Position numbers and translations under genes: made by a program. 64,000 nucleotides of DNA, from the NCBI RefSeq assembly GCF_000760695.4, contig NZ_JHEG04000001.1, forward strand, positions 802,426-866,425. The letters run 5' to 3'. This DNA is from Tolypothrix bouteillei VB521301 (GTDB lineage Bacteria > Cyanobacteriota > Cyanobacteriia > Cyanobacteriales > Nostocaceae). The notes below the pieces were generated by a model. It ran no database searches. It was not told the origin of the DNA and saw only the letters and a program-made list of their open reading frames with translations. This document shows, piece after piece, positions 9,065-17,471 of the stretch (its first letter is position 1; every line of letters starts with the position of its first letter).

Positions 9065-10918
9065 TTACATACCCCCAACCGAACCATCTTCAGCTGTTTT
9101 TATATCATGGCAGTGTCTATGTAATAGCTGGAGATTTTTATATTCGTCTTTACCCCCTTTGCTTAGGGGTATTTTGTGGTCAATCTCCATTACATCTTCT
9201 TCACGAAAATACAATCCGCAATGAGCGCATTTTCCTTTCTGTTGCTTTAAGAGTGTTGCCACTCTTTTTGGCATTTCGGGGTGTGCGCCCATTCTTGAAC
9301 TCCAATAAATTAGGTTGCCATCGTATGGACTAGCATCGCCTTTTACTTTTACGTGGCGTACTATGGGTGTATCTGTGTGGTTTGTTAACCACCTGAGATT
9401 ACCTTTGTACGTTGTGGCGAATACCCAATTATCACCGCCAATAGTGCGCCAATATTTCTTAGCTACCCATTTCCCTGATTTATTTGGATGACGGCGTTTT
9501 GCCCAAGCTCTAAGTTTTGGATACATAAGACTATCGAGGTTGGCGTAAGCTTCACTGCTTACTACTGTCGAATAGTAGTTAGACCATCCTTTAATTATCG
9601 GGTTGAGCCGACTAATTAGCGCCTCTTGCGGCGCTGTGCTGTAGTCATCGATGATACTAGCTATTCGCTCGTAGTGTATCCTCTGCTTTTCCTTACTTGG
9701 GGTGATGATTATTTTGAAGCCCTTTTTCGAGTGATGTTTACCCACTGAAAACTGCCTGATATTAAAACCAAGAAAATTAAATCCTGGTTCTTCTTCCTTA
9801 TACTTGTTTAGAGTGTGAGTTAGGCGTGTTTTTGAAGGCTTCAACTCTAAATTCATGCTTTTTAACCATTCAGATATAATTATCTGGCATCTTTGGACAA
9901 CGGTTAGATTTTCGTGTAGAATTACGAAATCATCGGCATAACGAATTAATGATATACTTTTGCGATTTTCCCGTTTTAAACCGGGCAATGTTTCAGCATA
10001 TTGTTTAATCCGTTCTTCCATTCCGTGGAGGGCTACATTCGCTAATAGTGGAGAAATGACTCCGCCTTGCGGTGTTCCCTCAGATGTCTCTTGGAACTGC
10101 TGATTATCCATCACTCCCGCTTTTAACCAAGCACGAATTTGTCGGCGAATGGTGGGGAATGTATTTAATTTTTGAAGCAGTGCCAAATGGTCGATTTTAT
10201 CGAAGCACTTTGATATATCGGCATCAAGCACAAATTTTGGTTTGTGCCTCATACTATTAAATATTGCTTCGATAGCATCGTGGCATGAACGCCCTGGTCT
10301 GAACCCATATGAGTTAGGTTCAAATTTAGCCTCCCATTCTGGCTCAAGTGCCATTTTAACGAGAGCTTGCAGTGCGCGGTCATACATTGTCGGGATGCCT
10401 AATGGTCTTTTTTCGTCCTTACCAGGTTTTGGAATCCATACGCGCCTGGTAGGCGATACCTTTGAACCTAGTTTTAATTTAGCAACTAAGGTGAGACGTT
10501 GCTTTGGGGTCAGTGATTTCACACCGTCCACACCCGCCGTCTTCTTACCTTGGTTGTCTTGTGTTACCCGTCTAACCGCGAGACACTTTGCACTCCAGGA
10601 CTTCATCAGCGTCTTTTGGAGTTTACGAACTGCTTTGACATCACCACGTTCAGAGGCTTTGTAGATTCGTTTTTGCAACTTAAAAACACGTTTTTCCAGC
10701 TTGCGCCAGTCGATGTGTCTCCAGTCCACCATCGATTTGTCATTTTCAGTTTCATGAGTCGGCTTTTCCCTTAAAGAAGGGGTTGCTTCATCGTTTATTC
10801 CTGTTGTGACTCCTCGTGTATTAGCCATATTCATTGCTACCGTGACTCTACATTCCAAATCACCGTGAGTCCGTTGGCATATCCTCATCGTTGCATGAGG
10901 CGTTCGCTTCTGACCCAA
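9065..10918 (-). CDS. ltrA: Group II intron-encoded reverse transcriptase / maturase with HNH endonuclease
   Basis: Up to 617 residues. The RT fingers and palm span about 115-390, with the catalytic YADD at 327-330, GTPQGGVISPLLANV at 281-295 and YGFRPGRSCHDAI at 204-216. The maturase/thumb (X) region with LNPIIKGWSNYYSTVV follows. A C-terminal HNH nuclease (CAHC...MEIDHKIPLSKGGKDEYKNLQLLHRHCHD) occupies about 560-606. The arrangement fits the chloroplast-like (CL) intron class. The first possible start is a TTG at 10918 with AGGA just upstream. Internal ATGs at 10834 and 10828 (MNMANTRG) are at least as likely. No frameshift or stop is seen. Confidence 0.95.
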   Translation of the reverse strand: MGQKRTPHATMRICQRTHGDLECRVTVAMNMANTRGVTTGINDEATPSLREKPTHETENDKSMVDWRHIDWRKLEKRVFKLQKRIYKASERGDVKAVRKLQKTLMKSWSAKCLAVRRVTQDNQGKKTAGVDGVKSLTPKQRLTLVAKLKLGSKVSPTRRVWIPKPGKDEKRPLGIPTMYDRALQALVKMALEPEWEAKFEPNSYGFRPGRSCHDAIEAIFNSMRHKPKFVLDADISKCFDKIDHLALLQKLNTFPTIRRQIRAWLKAGVMDNQQFQETSEGTPQGGVISPLLANVALHGMEERIKQYAETLPGLKRENRKSISLIRYADDFVILHENLTVVQRCQIIISEWLKSMNLELKPSKTRLTHTLNKYKEEEPGFNFLGFNIRQFSVGKHHSKKGFKIIITPSKEKQRIHYERIASIIDDYSTAPQEALISRLNPIIKGWSNYYSTVVSSEAYANLDSLMYPKLRAWAKRRHPNKSGKWVAKKYWRTIGGDNWVFATTYKGNLRWLTNHTDTPIVRHVKVKGDASPYDGNLIYWSSRMGAHPEMPKRVATLLKQQKGKCAHCGLYFREEDVMEIDHKIPLSKGGKDEYKNLQLLHRHCHDIKTAEDGSVGGM

Positions 10919-11442
10919 TCTTTCCTAACACCACATACGGTTAGCACCTACTCAGTATCGACCACCTGAGAGTAAACGTTAGGTTACTTCGTTCCAAATG
11001 ACCATTATTTAAACCTTTAGAGCGATGCTATCCGCCGGGTTTATTGGGAGTGCGTGCTGGTCAAAAAGTTACTTGCCAGCCCCTTATCCATTGCCTTTTG
11101 GCTCCAGCGACAGCCTGATTGCGCTGGTTTTAGATTACGACGGTTAAGGCGCATCTTCGCTGACGCTACTCATAGGTTCATGCTCGAAGGAGAACCAGTT
11201 TGGGCTACCAGTTTACCTCCTTTTCACCTCGCTTCAAGGATTGATGGCTAGTCGCTACCTTGGAGGTGATGCTGTCACCGTTGCACCTACGGGGAGGGAC
11301 TTCTCTGATGTACTCTAGGATTTCCTCGGAGTCACCCTCATGGTCATTTAGTTGTCAAAGGTTCTGTTCCGATTACTCGGTTCTTATTCCCTTGCCACTC
11401 ATCCCTGAGTATAAGTACTCATTTCGAGTGAACGAATCGCAC

Positions 11443-11540
11443 AACTCTTCTCTAAACGTAGTACACAAAGTACTTAAGCTGGTCAACTAACTAAAATATC
11501 GAGGCGTGAAGCCCCGTCACTTTAGTGCGGGGTGCTGACC
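11443..11540 (-). ncRNA. Predicted omega-RNA, 5' segment (upstream exon)
   Basis: 98 bases between the element's left end and the intron 5' splice site. A strong hairpin CCCCG(T)CAC-TTTA-GTGCGGGG lies at 11512-11533. It is enclosed by a 6-bp helix of TGGTCA (complement of 11536-11541) with TGACCA (complement of 11480-11485). Together these form a plausible guide-proximal scaffold. In IscB systems the guide is the sequence directly 5' of the scaffold, which here would be the complement of about 11541-11560, outside the element. If the intron is spliced out, this segment joins 8821-8966 to give about 244 bases of scaffold. Structure by eye only. Confidence 0.6.
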
Positions 11541-11605
11541 AAAAGTGGAGGATTTTGTATCGGGAGCTGATTATCCTAATAAGAGTATGCCAAACAAAAC
11601 CCGAC

Positions 11606-13090
11606 ATGACTCGCAAACGTTTATTCTTGATAGCCGCCGCGCTTTTACTCATTATTTCATCTTGGTGGGGTGTGGTAGCAGCGCGAACTGGATTGGTGAT
11701 GCGCCGCTTTGAGGTTGAAGGCGTACCCATGCTGTACGTTGCGCCAAAAGATGCAAACAAAATACCGGGCGTGTTAATAGCACATGGTTATGCCGGGTCA
11801 AAACAGTTGATGTTAGCTTATGCTCACGTTATGGCACGCGCTGGTTATGCTGCTATGCTATGGGATTTTAACAGTCATGGAGCTAATGCCAACCCATTAG
11901 AACGTGATTCTCTTCAGCAAAACCTCAATACCGCCCTTGCAACTTTTGTAAAACAACCAGAGGTAGATTCATCTCGCCTAGCGTTGCTCGGTCATTCTAT
12001 GGGAAGCGGTGCAGTGATGTCAGTTGGTATCCAAGATGTCAATCGCTTTGCTGCAACAATTGCAGTTTCACCCACAGGCGCAAATGTAACACCTTCTGCT
12101 CCACGCAATCTGCAACTGCAAGCAGGAAGTTGGGAAGGTCGTTTTGTTACGAATGCACGGCGGTTGCTGAAAGCAGCCGGAGGAGAAAATCAAAATTTGA
12201 CGGATGGAAGGGGGCGTTCTCTAGCGATCGTTCCTAACGCCGAACACATTACGATCTTGTTTCGCGATCCCAGCCACCAAGCTGCTAAAAACTGGCTGGA
12301 TTCTACTTTTGGAGTACAACGCAGCAGTGACTACGTTGACCGCCGTATTCTTTGGTATGGCTTGCACTTACTGGGATGGCTGGTGTTACTGGATGCTGTT
12401 GTTCCTCTTTTGCTTGGAGTTAGTCAGGAGAAATTGGGATTTGAGTCTTTGTCTCCCAACTTATCTAAACTTGAGGTAAACCAGTTGCGAAGTTGGGGCG
12501 GTTTACTCATAGCACCGTTTGTAGCGAGTGGTGTCTTGACGTTACTCAGTCGCAATGGCGATATTGACAGTTTGGGGGGTTTGCTGGTGGGTGGTGCAGT
12601 CAGTATTTGGTTTGGTGTCGCTGGTTTAGTGTGGCTACTCGTTATCTTTCGCCTACCCCGTCCCACTTTACAAGCTGTAGGAATAGGAGTTGCATTGTTT
12701 GCAGTGCTGTGGATTGCCTTCGGTGCGATCGCACAGTTCGTGTGGTTGCAGTGGTGGTTGATTCCTGCACGGTTAAAGTTATTTCCCCTACTATCAATAG
12801 CTTGTCTTCCTTGGTTTTTAGCATCAGGAATAGCGCAACACAGTATTGGAATTGGAAAGAGAGTTTTGTGGTGGCTGGGACAGAGTATGGTTTTGGTAGG
12901 AGGTTTTATTTTAGTTCTTTACCTATTGCCTCAACTAGGATTTATTGCGCTTCTGCTTCCACTGTTTCCTTTAGTTATGGCGATTTTCTCTTTTACCGCC
13001 AATATATTTCAAGAAAGTTGGAGTTATGCCATTGGAAGCGCATTCTTGTTTGGTTGGATGCTCGCCGCCGCTTTTCCTTTGGCTAGTTAG
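11606..13090 (+). CDS. Membrane-anchored alpha/beta hydrolase
   Basis: 494 residues from the ATG at 11606 (MTRKRLFLIAA); an upstream in-frame start at 11525 would fall inside the mobile element's left end. An N-terminal signal anchor is followed by an alpha/beta hydrolase domain. The nucleophile elbow is GHSMG, with a preceding GVLIAHGYAGSKQ oxyanion region, a DFNSHG block and a probable catalytic His in NAEHITILF. The C-terminal half is a series of about six or seven hydrophobic helices. The substrate is unknown. The IscB element is inserted in its promoter region, about 65 bp upstream, so expression could be altered by the element. Confidence 0.8.
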   Translation: MTRKRLFLIAAALLLIISSWWGVVAARTGLVMRRFEVEGVPMLYVAPKDANKIPGVLIAHGYAGSKQLMLAYAHVMARAGYAAMLWDFNSHGANANPLERDSLQQNLNTALATFVKQPEVDSSRLALLGHSMGSGAVMSVGIQDVNRFAATIAVSPTGANVTPSAPRNLQLQAGSWEGRFVTNARRLLKAAGGENQNLTDGRGRSLAIVPNAEHITILFRDPSHQAAKNWLDSTFGVQRSSDYVDRRILWYGLHLLGWLVLLDAVVPLLLGVSQEKLGFESLSPNLSKLEVNQLRSWGGLLIAPFVASGVLTLLSRNGDIDSLGGLLVGGAVSIWFGVAGLVWLLVIFRLPRPTLQAVGIGVALFAVLWIAFGAIAQFVWLQWWLIPARLKLFPLLSIACLPWFLASGIAQHSIGIGKRVLWWLGQSMVLVGGFILVLYLLPQLGFIALLLPLFPLVMAIFSFTANIFQESWSYAIGSAFLFGWMLAAAFPLAS

Positions 13091-13292
13091 TTTTTCTATC
13101 TAAAGGATGTACCTGCTTAAAAAATCCTGCGTCACAATATTAGTGTAGGAGTATTGAATTTGATACTGTATATACAAAATTTGAATTTGATAAAGTGATT
13201 TTTCACTTGTTTGCCGATGCCAATGAATCAAAAATTATACAACACCTACATTTAGCCACATAAGTGATTTAACCTCTAGTTGGTAGAAAAAA

Positions 13293-14090
13293 ATGCCTAA
13301 TAATATCAAAGAGCAAATTCAAGCCGATCTTCAACAAGCAAAACAAACCGGACAACTCAGAAGCGATCGCATTCGCGAAATTGTTAAATCAGCAGTTTCT
13401 CAAGTAGCTTCTGAGTTCAAAGAAGGTTCAACCGAACTTCGTACTCTTGTCAAAGATGCTATCTCTACAGTCATTGAAAACTTACAAGACAAAGGTAGCG
13501 AAATCAAGGAAGAAGTGACAGCATCTATTGAAGGAGCGATAGAAGCCGTCAATAGCAAAAGACACGAAGCGATCGCGAAAACTCAAGCAGAAGTTCAGCA
13601 GCTACAGGCTAAATTGGACGAACAAGAAGATAAAATCCAACAAGAAGTGGAAGGTATACTAGCAGAAATCAAAGAAACAGGTAAAGAGAAATCTTCTAGC
13701 ACCAAAACTGCTGTAGACTCTGCTATTCACGCTATCCAAGACAGTGAGGAAGCTGCTTTGCTTAAAAAACGCTACGCTCAACTGCAAGGACAGTTAGCGC
13801 TTGTAAGAGCTAATCTAACAGCACGGTATGGTGGACGTTCTCAAGAGGTTCAAGGGTATCTAGACGAGGCTAAGAACTGGTTTAATAAGGCTCGTCCGCA
13901 AGCAGAAGCTGTAGTTGCACAGGTACAAGACAAGCACGCTCAAATTGATGAAAAACTCGGAGAAGCAGGTACCGCACTAGCGAGAAAAGAGCGCCAAGTC
14001 AGACAAATTTTGAGAGATTTATTATTAGCAGCCGCTGACAGGTTTAAAGACAAAGACTCCGTCAAAGACAAGGAAACAGTCAATAAATAA
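13293..14090 (+). CDS. Hypothetical coiled-coil protein, apolipoprotein/LEA-like
   Basis: 265 residues, very hydrophilic and almost entirely alpha-helical, rich in Lys, Glu, Gln and Ala, with no signal peptide or membrane helix. Segments such as HEAIAKTQAEVQQLQAKLDEQEDKIQQEVEGI are heptad-like coiled coil, and amphipathic repeats resemble LEA or apolipoprotein-type proteins. I do not recognise an enzyme family. The lysine-rich tail (KDKDSVKDKETVNK) might bind nucleic acid or membrane. It is monocistronic. A role in stress or structural protection is only an inference. Confidence 0.7.
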   Translation: MPNNIKEQIQADLQQAKQTGQLRSDRIREIVKSAVSQVASEFKEGSTELRTLVKDAISTVIENLQDKGSEIKEEVTASIEGAIEAVNSKRHEAIAKTQAEVQQLQAKLDEQEDKIQQEVEGILAEIKETGKEKSSSTKTAVDSAIHAIQDSEEAALLKKRYAQLQGQLALVRANLTARYGGRSQEVQGYLDEAKNWFNKARPQAEAVVAQVQDKHAQIDEKLGEAGTALARKERQVRQILRDLLLAAADRFKDKDSVKDKETVNK

Positions 14091-14510
14091 GTAATTCGTC
14101 TCAAAGAAAGCTAACTAGTCAGATTTGTCCTTTGTAAGGGTTTTAGCATGTTCATCTACCTTTACATAGGGCAATTTTTTATCAACAATATATGCAGGGG
14201 AGGAAAAAACGCTTAACCGACAAGTCTTGAGCCCTAAAAGAGTTACAAACACCTCTTCTTTGTCCTCCTTGTCTCCCTTGTTTAGAACGCAAATAGGATT
14301 GCTATGGTAGGTGTGTTTAATGGTTGGATGCGATTTGCGTGTTCTGGCAGTCCTATATAAATTATAAAAATTTTAACTAAAAAGAGTACATAAAATTAAG
14401 AAGGGTCAGACATTCTTGTCCACCCTAGAATAAATCGTGTATCAACCGGAAAATTGTTGTAACTAGTACAAAAAGGTAGAAATAAGGCTACCTCTTTGTA
14501 CTCATTGCTG
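14091..14510. other. Intergenic region with a small repeat and a hairpin
   Basis: No gene seen. It contains a CT-rich direct repeat (TCCTCCTTGTCTCCCTTGT, near 14266-14284) that recurs in related form near 19210-19240, and a hairpin at 14465-14502 just downstream of the 14511-14702 gene. Confidence 0.6.
14465..14502 (-). terminator. Hairpin, possible terminator of the Pmp3-like gene
   Basis: The arms AGTACAAA..GGTAG (14465-14479) and CTACC..TTTGTACT (14488-14502) pair over 13 bp with a 2x2 internal mismatch. It lies nine bases beyond the stop of the gene that ends at 14511 on the minus strand. There is no clear U-run, so termination is not certain. Confidence 0.45.
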
Positions 14511-14702
14511 TTAATATATCTCTCCCTCTCTATTCAGTTTCTCTTCATATTTAGCAATAACCCAGATTGCGTGAATACTACCGGGAAGCCAGCCCAAAAG
14601 AGTTAATAAAACGTTAATCAGCAGTGTTGGACCAATTCCAACCGTTAGAAAAATACCTAAAGGAGGTACTAACAAACCGAGAAGAAAACGAACTAATTTC
14701 AT
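14511..14702 (-). CDS. YqaE/Pmp3 family membrane protein
   Basis: 63 residues with two hydrophobic helices, in the UPF0057/Pmp3 pattern: LLGLLVPPLGIFLTVGIGPTLLINVLLTLLGWLPGSIHAIWVI. Members are small stress-induced membrane proteins affecting membrane potential and ion homeostasis. The length is typical. It is close to a small holin-like membrane gene on the same strand. Confidence 0.9.
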   Translation of the reverse strand: MKLVRFLLGLLVPPLGIFLTVGIGPTLLINVLLTLLGWLPGSIHAIWVIAKYEEKLNREGEIY

Positions 14703-14843
14703 ATGGCTCTTACTTCTTATTTAAACTCTTTTACTCACATTTTCTTGAAATTACCGAATGAATAAATCCACCATATGGGCTATCTTAATTCGGTATTTGG
14801 TAGAAACCAATTTTTCAACGTCTCTACAAACAGATAAGGCGAT

Positions 14844-15239
14844 TTAGCTAGATGGTAATTCAGCTTTGGTTTTATCTTCACCGCTCTTCAAAGAGAGATT
14901 TTTCTCAACAAAGTAATTGTTAATGAAGGTATTAGCAAAAGACAGAACGACAGGACCTACAAGAAAAGCAATGATGCCATGAACGCTAAACCCAGGAACC
15001 AAGAATGCTGCTAAAGCAAAACAGATACCGTTCACAACAAGTGAAAACGCGCCCAAGCTGACAAAGTTGAGAGGAAGAGAAAGGGTTGATAGAACTGGCT
15101 TAACAGAACCGTTGATTAAACCAATTGCTACAGCTGCAATCATAGCAGATGGAAAATTAGCGATGTTAACACCAGGAACAACTAGATCGACAATTAGCAG
15201 GCTCAATGCTGTAGCAAGTGCTGTTAGAAAAATACCCAT
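14844..15239 (-). CDS. Phage holin superfamily IV-like membrane protein
   Basis: 131 residues with four hydrophobic helices and the layout of the phage-holin-4 / YvlD-type family: VPGVNIANFPSAMIAAVAIGLINGSVKPVLSTLSLPLNFVSLGAFSLVVNGICFALAAFLVPGF. These chromosomal proteins are not necessarily phage holins, and their function is poorly known. No phage genes are nearby. The tail is hydrophilic (KSGEDKTKAELPSS). Confidence 0.85.
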   Translation of the reverse strand: MGIFLTALATALSLLIVDLVVPGVNIANFPSAMIAAVAIGLINGSVKPVLSTLSLPLNFVSLGAFSLVVNGICFALAAFLVPGFSVHGIIAFLVGPVVLSFANTFINNYFVEKNLSLKSGEDKTKAELPSS

Positions 15240-15722
15240 AATTCAGATGTACCTAAAAACTAGAGTTCAATGTTCTATTACGATCTTTAATCGGTACGTT
15301 ATGCTTCAACATCTCTAGTAAGGCAGATTTGGCTTATACCGTTTGGATGGGCTTTGCTACTTTTGGAAGTAAAGATTTTAGAAGAAAGTTAATCTTTTAG
15401 ACGCAAGTGAATCAAGGCTCTTTATCAATATAATATTAACAATTAAGAGTGCTTGCAGAAGGGGAGCGCTTATCGATCGCTGCTTGTAGGTCGTTGCATT
15501 TATAGAGATCCGCTTGTTGATGGGATCGGGGAGACAAGGGAGAACGTATGGGTGACAAGCAGTTGATGTTATACCTGTCCTTGGTGTAACATTAAGTCCT
15601 GCGATCGCTCAGTATCCTCCAATCTGGTTGAACTGGTATCGCTGATGGTCAAGCCCGAGCGAACAGTTTTTATTACTGGTGTTTCTTGAGGGTGCGTTAA
15701 CGACTACTCATATGGGATAAAT
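15240..15722. other. Intergenic region, no gene seen
   Basis: The 483-bp gap between divergent genes (holin-like on minus, sensor kinase on plus) should hold both promoters. It contains HIP1-like sites and a GGGGAGACAAGGGAGA stretch related to the CT-rich repeats seen elsewhere, but no ORF or RNA gene I can support. Confidence 0.5.
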
Positions 15723-17309
15723 GTGCTGAACCAAACCCAGTATTTAAAGCGGTATGGAGTGGCGATTGTATCTGTCTTGATTGCCTTGTTACTCATGCTG
15801 GCACTTGACCCGGTTCTCCAATTGACACAGGCTCCGTTTTTATTATTTTTTGGTGCAGTCACTGTCAGTGCTTTCTCTGGAGGGCAAAGTCCGGGAATTG
15901 TGGCAACCCTGCTTTCTGCTGGGTTTACCTGTTACTATTTTTTAGAACCACACCACAGTTGGAAGTTAACCCTAGCTAGTGGGCTGAAGCTGGCACTATT
16001 CATCCTTGAAGGAGTGCTGATTACTCTGTTGGTTGCCGCACTCCGCAAGGCTCAAGCAGAAGTCCGCAAGAAATTTAATCAACTTGAGGCAAGGGAAGCA
16101 GAAATTCAAGATTTGAATGTGGCGCTTCAACGTCGTGTCGATGAACTGCAAGCCCTGTTTAATGTCATTCCAATTAATATTGCGCTTGCAGAAGATCCTG
16201 AGTGTCACGTGGTAAAAGTCAACGCGGCTTATGCAAAGCTGCTACAAATCCCAACAGATATGAATGTGGCTGTCACTCCCCCAGCCAAACAGTCTCAACT
16301 TCCGTACAAGTTTTATCAAAATGGACGAGAAATACCAGGAGATAAGCTTCCTGTCGAGTACGCGGCAAAGCATGGTGTGGAAGTGCGCGATGTAGAAATC
16401 GAACTGGTTCGACAGGATAACACTGTGTTTAGTTTGTACGGACATGCAGTGCCACTGTTTGATGAATCGGGTCAGCCTAGGGGGAGTGTGGGTGTCTACA
16501 CAAATATTACCGAGCGCAAACAAGCCGAAATTGAACGGGAGCAACTGCTGCAACGAGAACAAGCAGCAAGAGTTGCTGCCGAACGTGCCAACCGAGTTAA
16601 AGATGAGTTTCTCGCCATCCTTTCTCACGAATTGCGATCGCCTCTCAACCCCATTTTGGGTTGGACAAAACTGCTACAATCTCGGCAATTGGATGCTGCT
16701 AAAACAGCTGAAGCTCTGGCAACTATTGAACGCAACGCCAAACTTCTGACCCGACTCATTGACGATCTACTGGACACTGCCAAGATTCTTCGTGGCAAAC
16801 TGACTTTGGAAATGGCGACCGTCGATCTGGTGCAAGTGATTGAGGCAGCGCTCGACACGGTAAGGACAGCCGCTGTTGCCAAAAATATCTACCTCCATTT
16901 GGTGATGCCTCAAATTGGACTGGTGTTGGGTGATGCTACCCGACTCCAGCAGATTGTGTGGAACCTGCTATCGAACGCCATCAAATTTACTCCTAAAAAT
17001 GGGCGGGTAAACATTCAATTGGCTCGAATCGGCGACCGAGCACAAATTACGGTCAGCGATACTGGTAAAGGTATTCAGCGCGACTTTCTTCCCCATATTT
17101 TTGAGTCATTTCGACAAGAAGATGCTTCAACGACTCGAAGATTTGGTGGGCTGGGGTTGGGGTTAGCGATCGTCCGTCAATTGATCGAAGCGCATGGTGG
17201 GACCATTACGGCAGATAGCCCAGGCGTTGGGTTGGGAGCAACGTTTACAGTACAATTACCGTTGGTAAACGTTGAGCTAGAACCTCAAGCAGACAAAGGC
17301 AGTGTTTGA
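15723..17309 (+). CDS. Hybrid-less sensor histidine kinase with membrane and PAS domains
   Basis: 528 residues from a GTG start. About 1-110 holds four hydrophobic helices of the DUF4118 (KdpD-like) type, followed by a coiled coil and a PAS/PAC domain (about 140-265, ending SVGVYTNITERKQAE). HisKA has the phospho-acceptor His in AILSHELRSPLNPILGW. The HATPase domain has the N box WNLLSNAIKFTP, the G1 box DTGKGI and the G2 box GGLGLGLAIV. It should autophosphorylate and pass phosphate to a response regulator, but none lies nearby, making it an orphan kinase. The input signal is unknown. Confidence 0.92.
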   Translation: MLNQTQYLKRYGVAIVSVLIALLLMLALDPVLQLTQAPFLLFFGAVTVSAFSGGQSPGIVATLLSAGFTCYYFLEPHHSWKLTLASGLKLALFILEGVLITLLVAALRKAQAEVRKKFNQLEAREAEIQDLNVALQRRVDELQALFNVIPINIALAEDPECHVVKVNAAYAKLLQIPTDMNVAVTPPAKQSQLPYKFYQNGREIPGDKLPVEYAAKHGVEVRDVEIELVRQDNTVFSLYGHAVPLFDESGQPRGSVGVYTNITERKQAEIEREQLLQREQAARVAAERANRVKDEFLAILSHELRSPLNPILGWTKLLQSRQLDAAKTAEALATIERNAKLLTRLIDDLLDTAKILRGKLTLEMATVDLVQVIEAALDTVRTAAVAKNIYLHLVMPQIGLVLGDATRLQQIVWNLLSNAIKFTPKNGRVNIQLARIGDRAQITVSDTGKGIQRDFLPHIFESFRQEDASTTRRFGGLGLGLAIVRQLIEAHGGTITADSPGVGLGATFTVQLPLVNVELEPQADKGSV

Positions 17310-17435
17310 CCGGGAACCCAATCTCAGTGGGACGCAATCTAGAGTTTAGGGGAGAACCACTAAAGCGTCTTTTTACTAACCGTTGAGGGTGCGGAATGGA
17401 GAAACGGATTTGGTATAACTTGTTAGTGGCGATGG

Positions 17436-17457
17436 TCGGTGAGCGATCGCCCACCGA
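17436..17457. terminator. Hairpin between convergent genes
   Basis: TCGGTG (17436-17441) pairs with CACCGA (17452-17457) around a core containing the HIP1 octamer GCGATCGC. It lies between the sensor-kinase stop and the convergent secreted-protein stop, so it may terminate either. No U-run is seen. Confidence 0.4.
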
Positions 17458-17471
17458 TTACTAGTTACCGA

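Larger units (their letters stand above)
8967..11442 (-). mobile_element. Group II intron, complete, with encoded RT/maturase/HNH protein
   Basis: A 2476-bp intron read on the minus strand. The 5' end starts GTGCG at 11442. The 3' end is GTTTAC, finishing at 8967, with a bulged A seven bases from the end. A candidate EBS1 (AACTTTT, 11064-11070) lies in a loop closed by GCTGG/CCAGC and pairs with the last seven bases of the 5' exon (AAGAGTT) through six Watson-Crick pairs and one G-T. Domains I-III lie in 10919-11442, the ORF in domain IV, and domains V and VI follow the ORF stop within 25 bases. It looks functional and is in the same orientation as iscB. Confidence 0.93.
7505..11540 (-). mobile_element. 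IscB-type insertion element (non-autonomous), interrupted by a group II intron
   Basis: The element comprises the iscB gene, an upstream omega-RNA region and a left-end hairpin near 11512-11533. No TnpA transposase lies in or next to it, so it depends on a transposase supplied in trans. The right end is approximate: a GCAGAT/ATCTGC hairpin at about 7507-7520 is the best candidate. The element sits between azoR and the hydrolase gene, with its left end about 65 bp upstream of the hydrolase ATG. Both ends are inferred from structure, since no target duplication is expected for the IS200/IS605 group. Confidence 0.65.

Noticed and set aside
11054..11490. Plus-strand ORFs inside the intron 5' domains
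   Set aside because: They are antisense to structured group II intron RNA and have no ribosome-binding site or family resemblance.
14844..15239. Prophage indicated by a holin-like gene
   Set aside because: No phage structural, lysis or integrase genes are near; this family is common on bacterial chromosomes.
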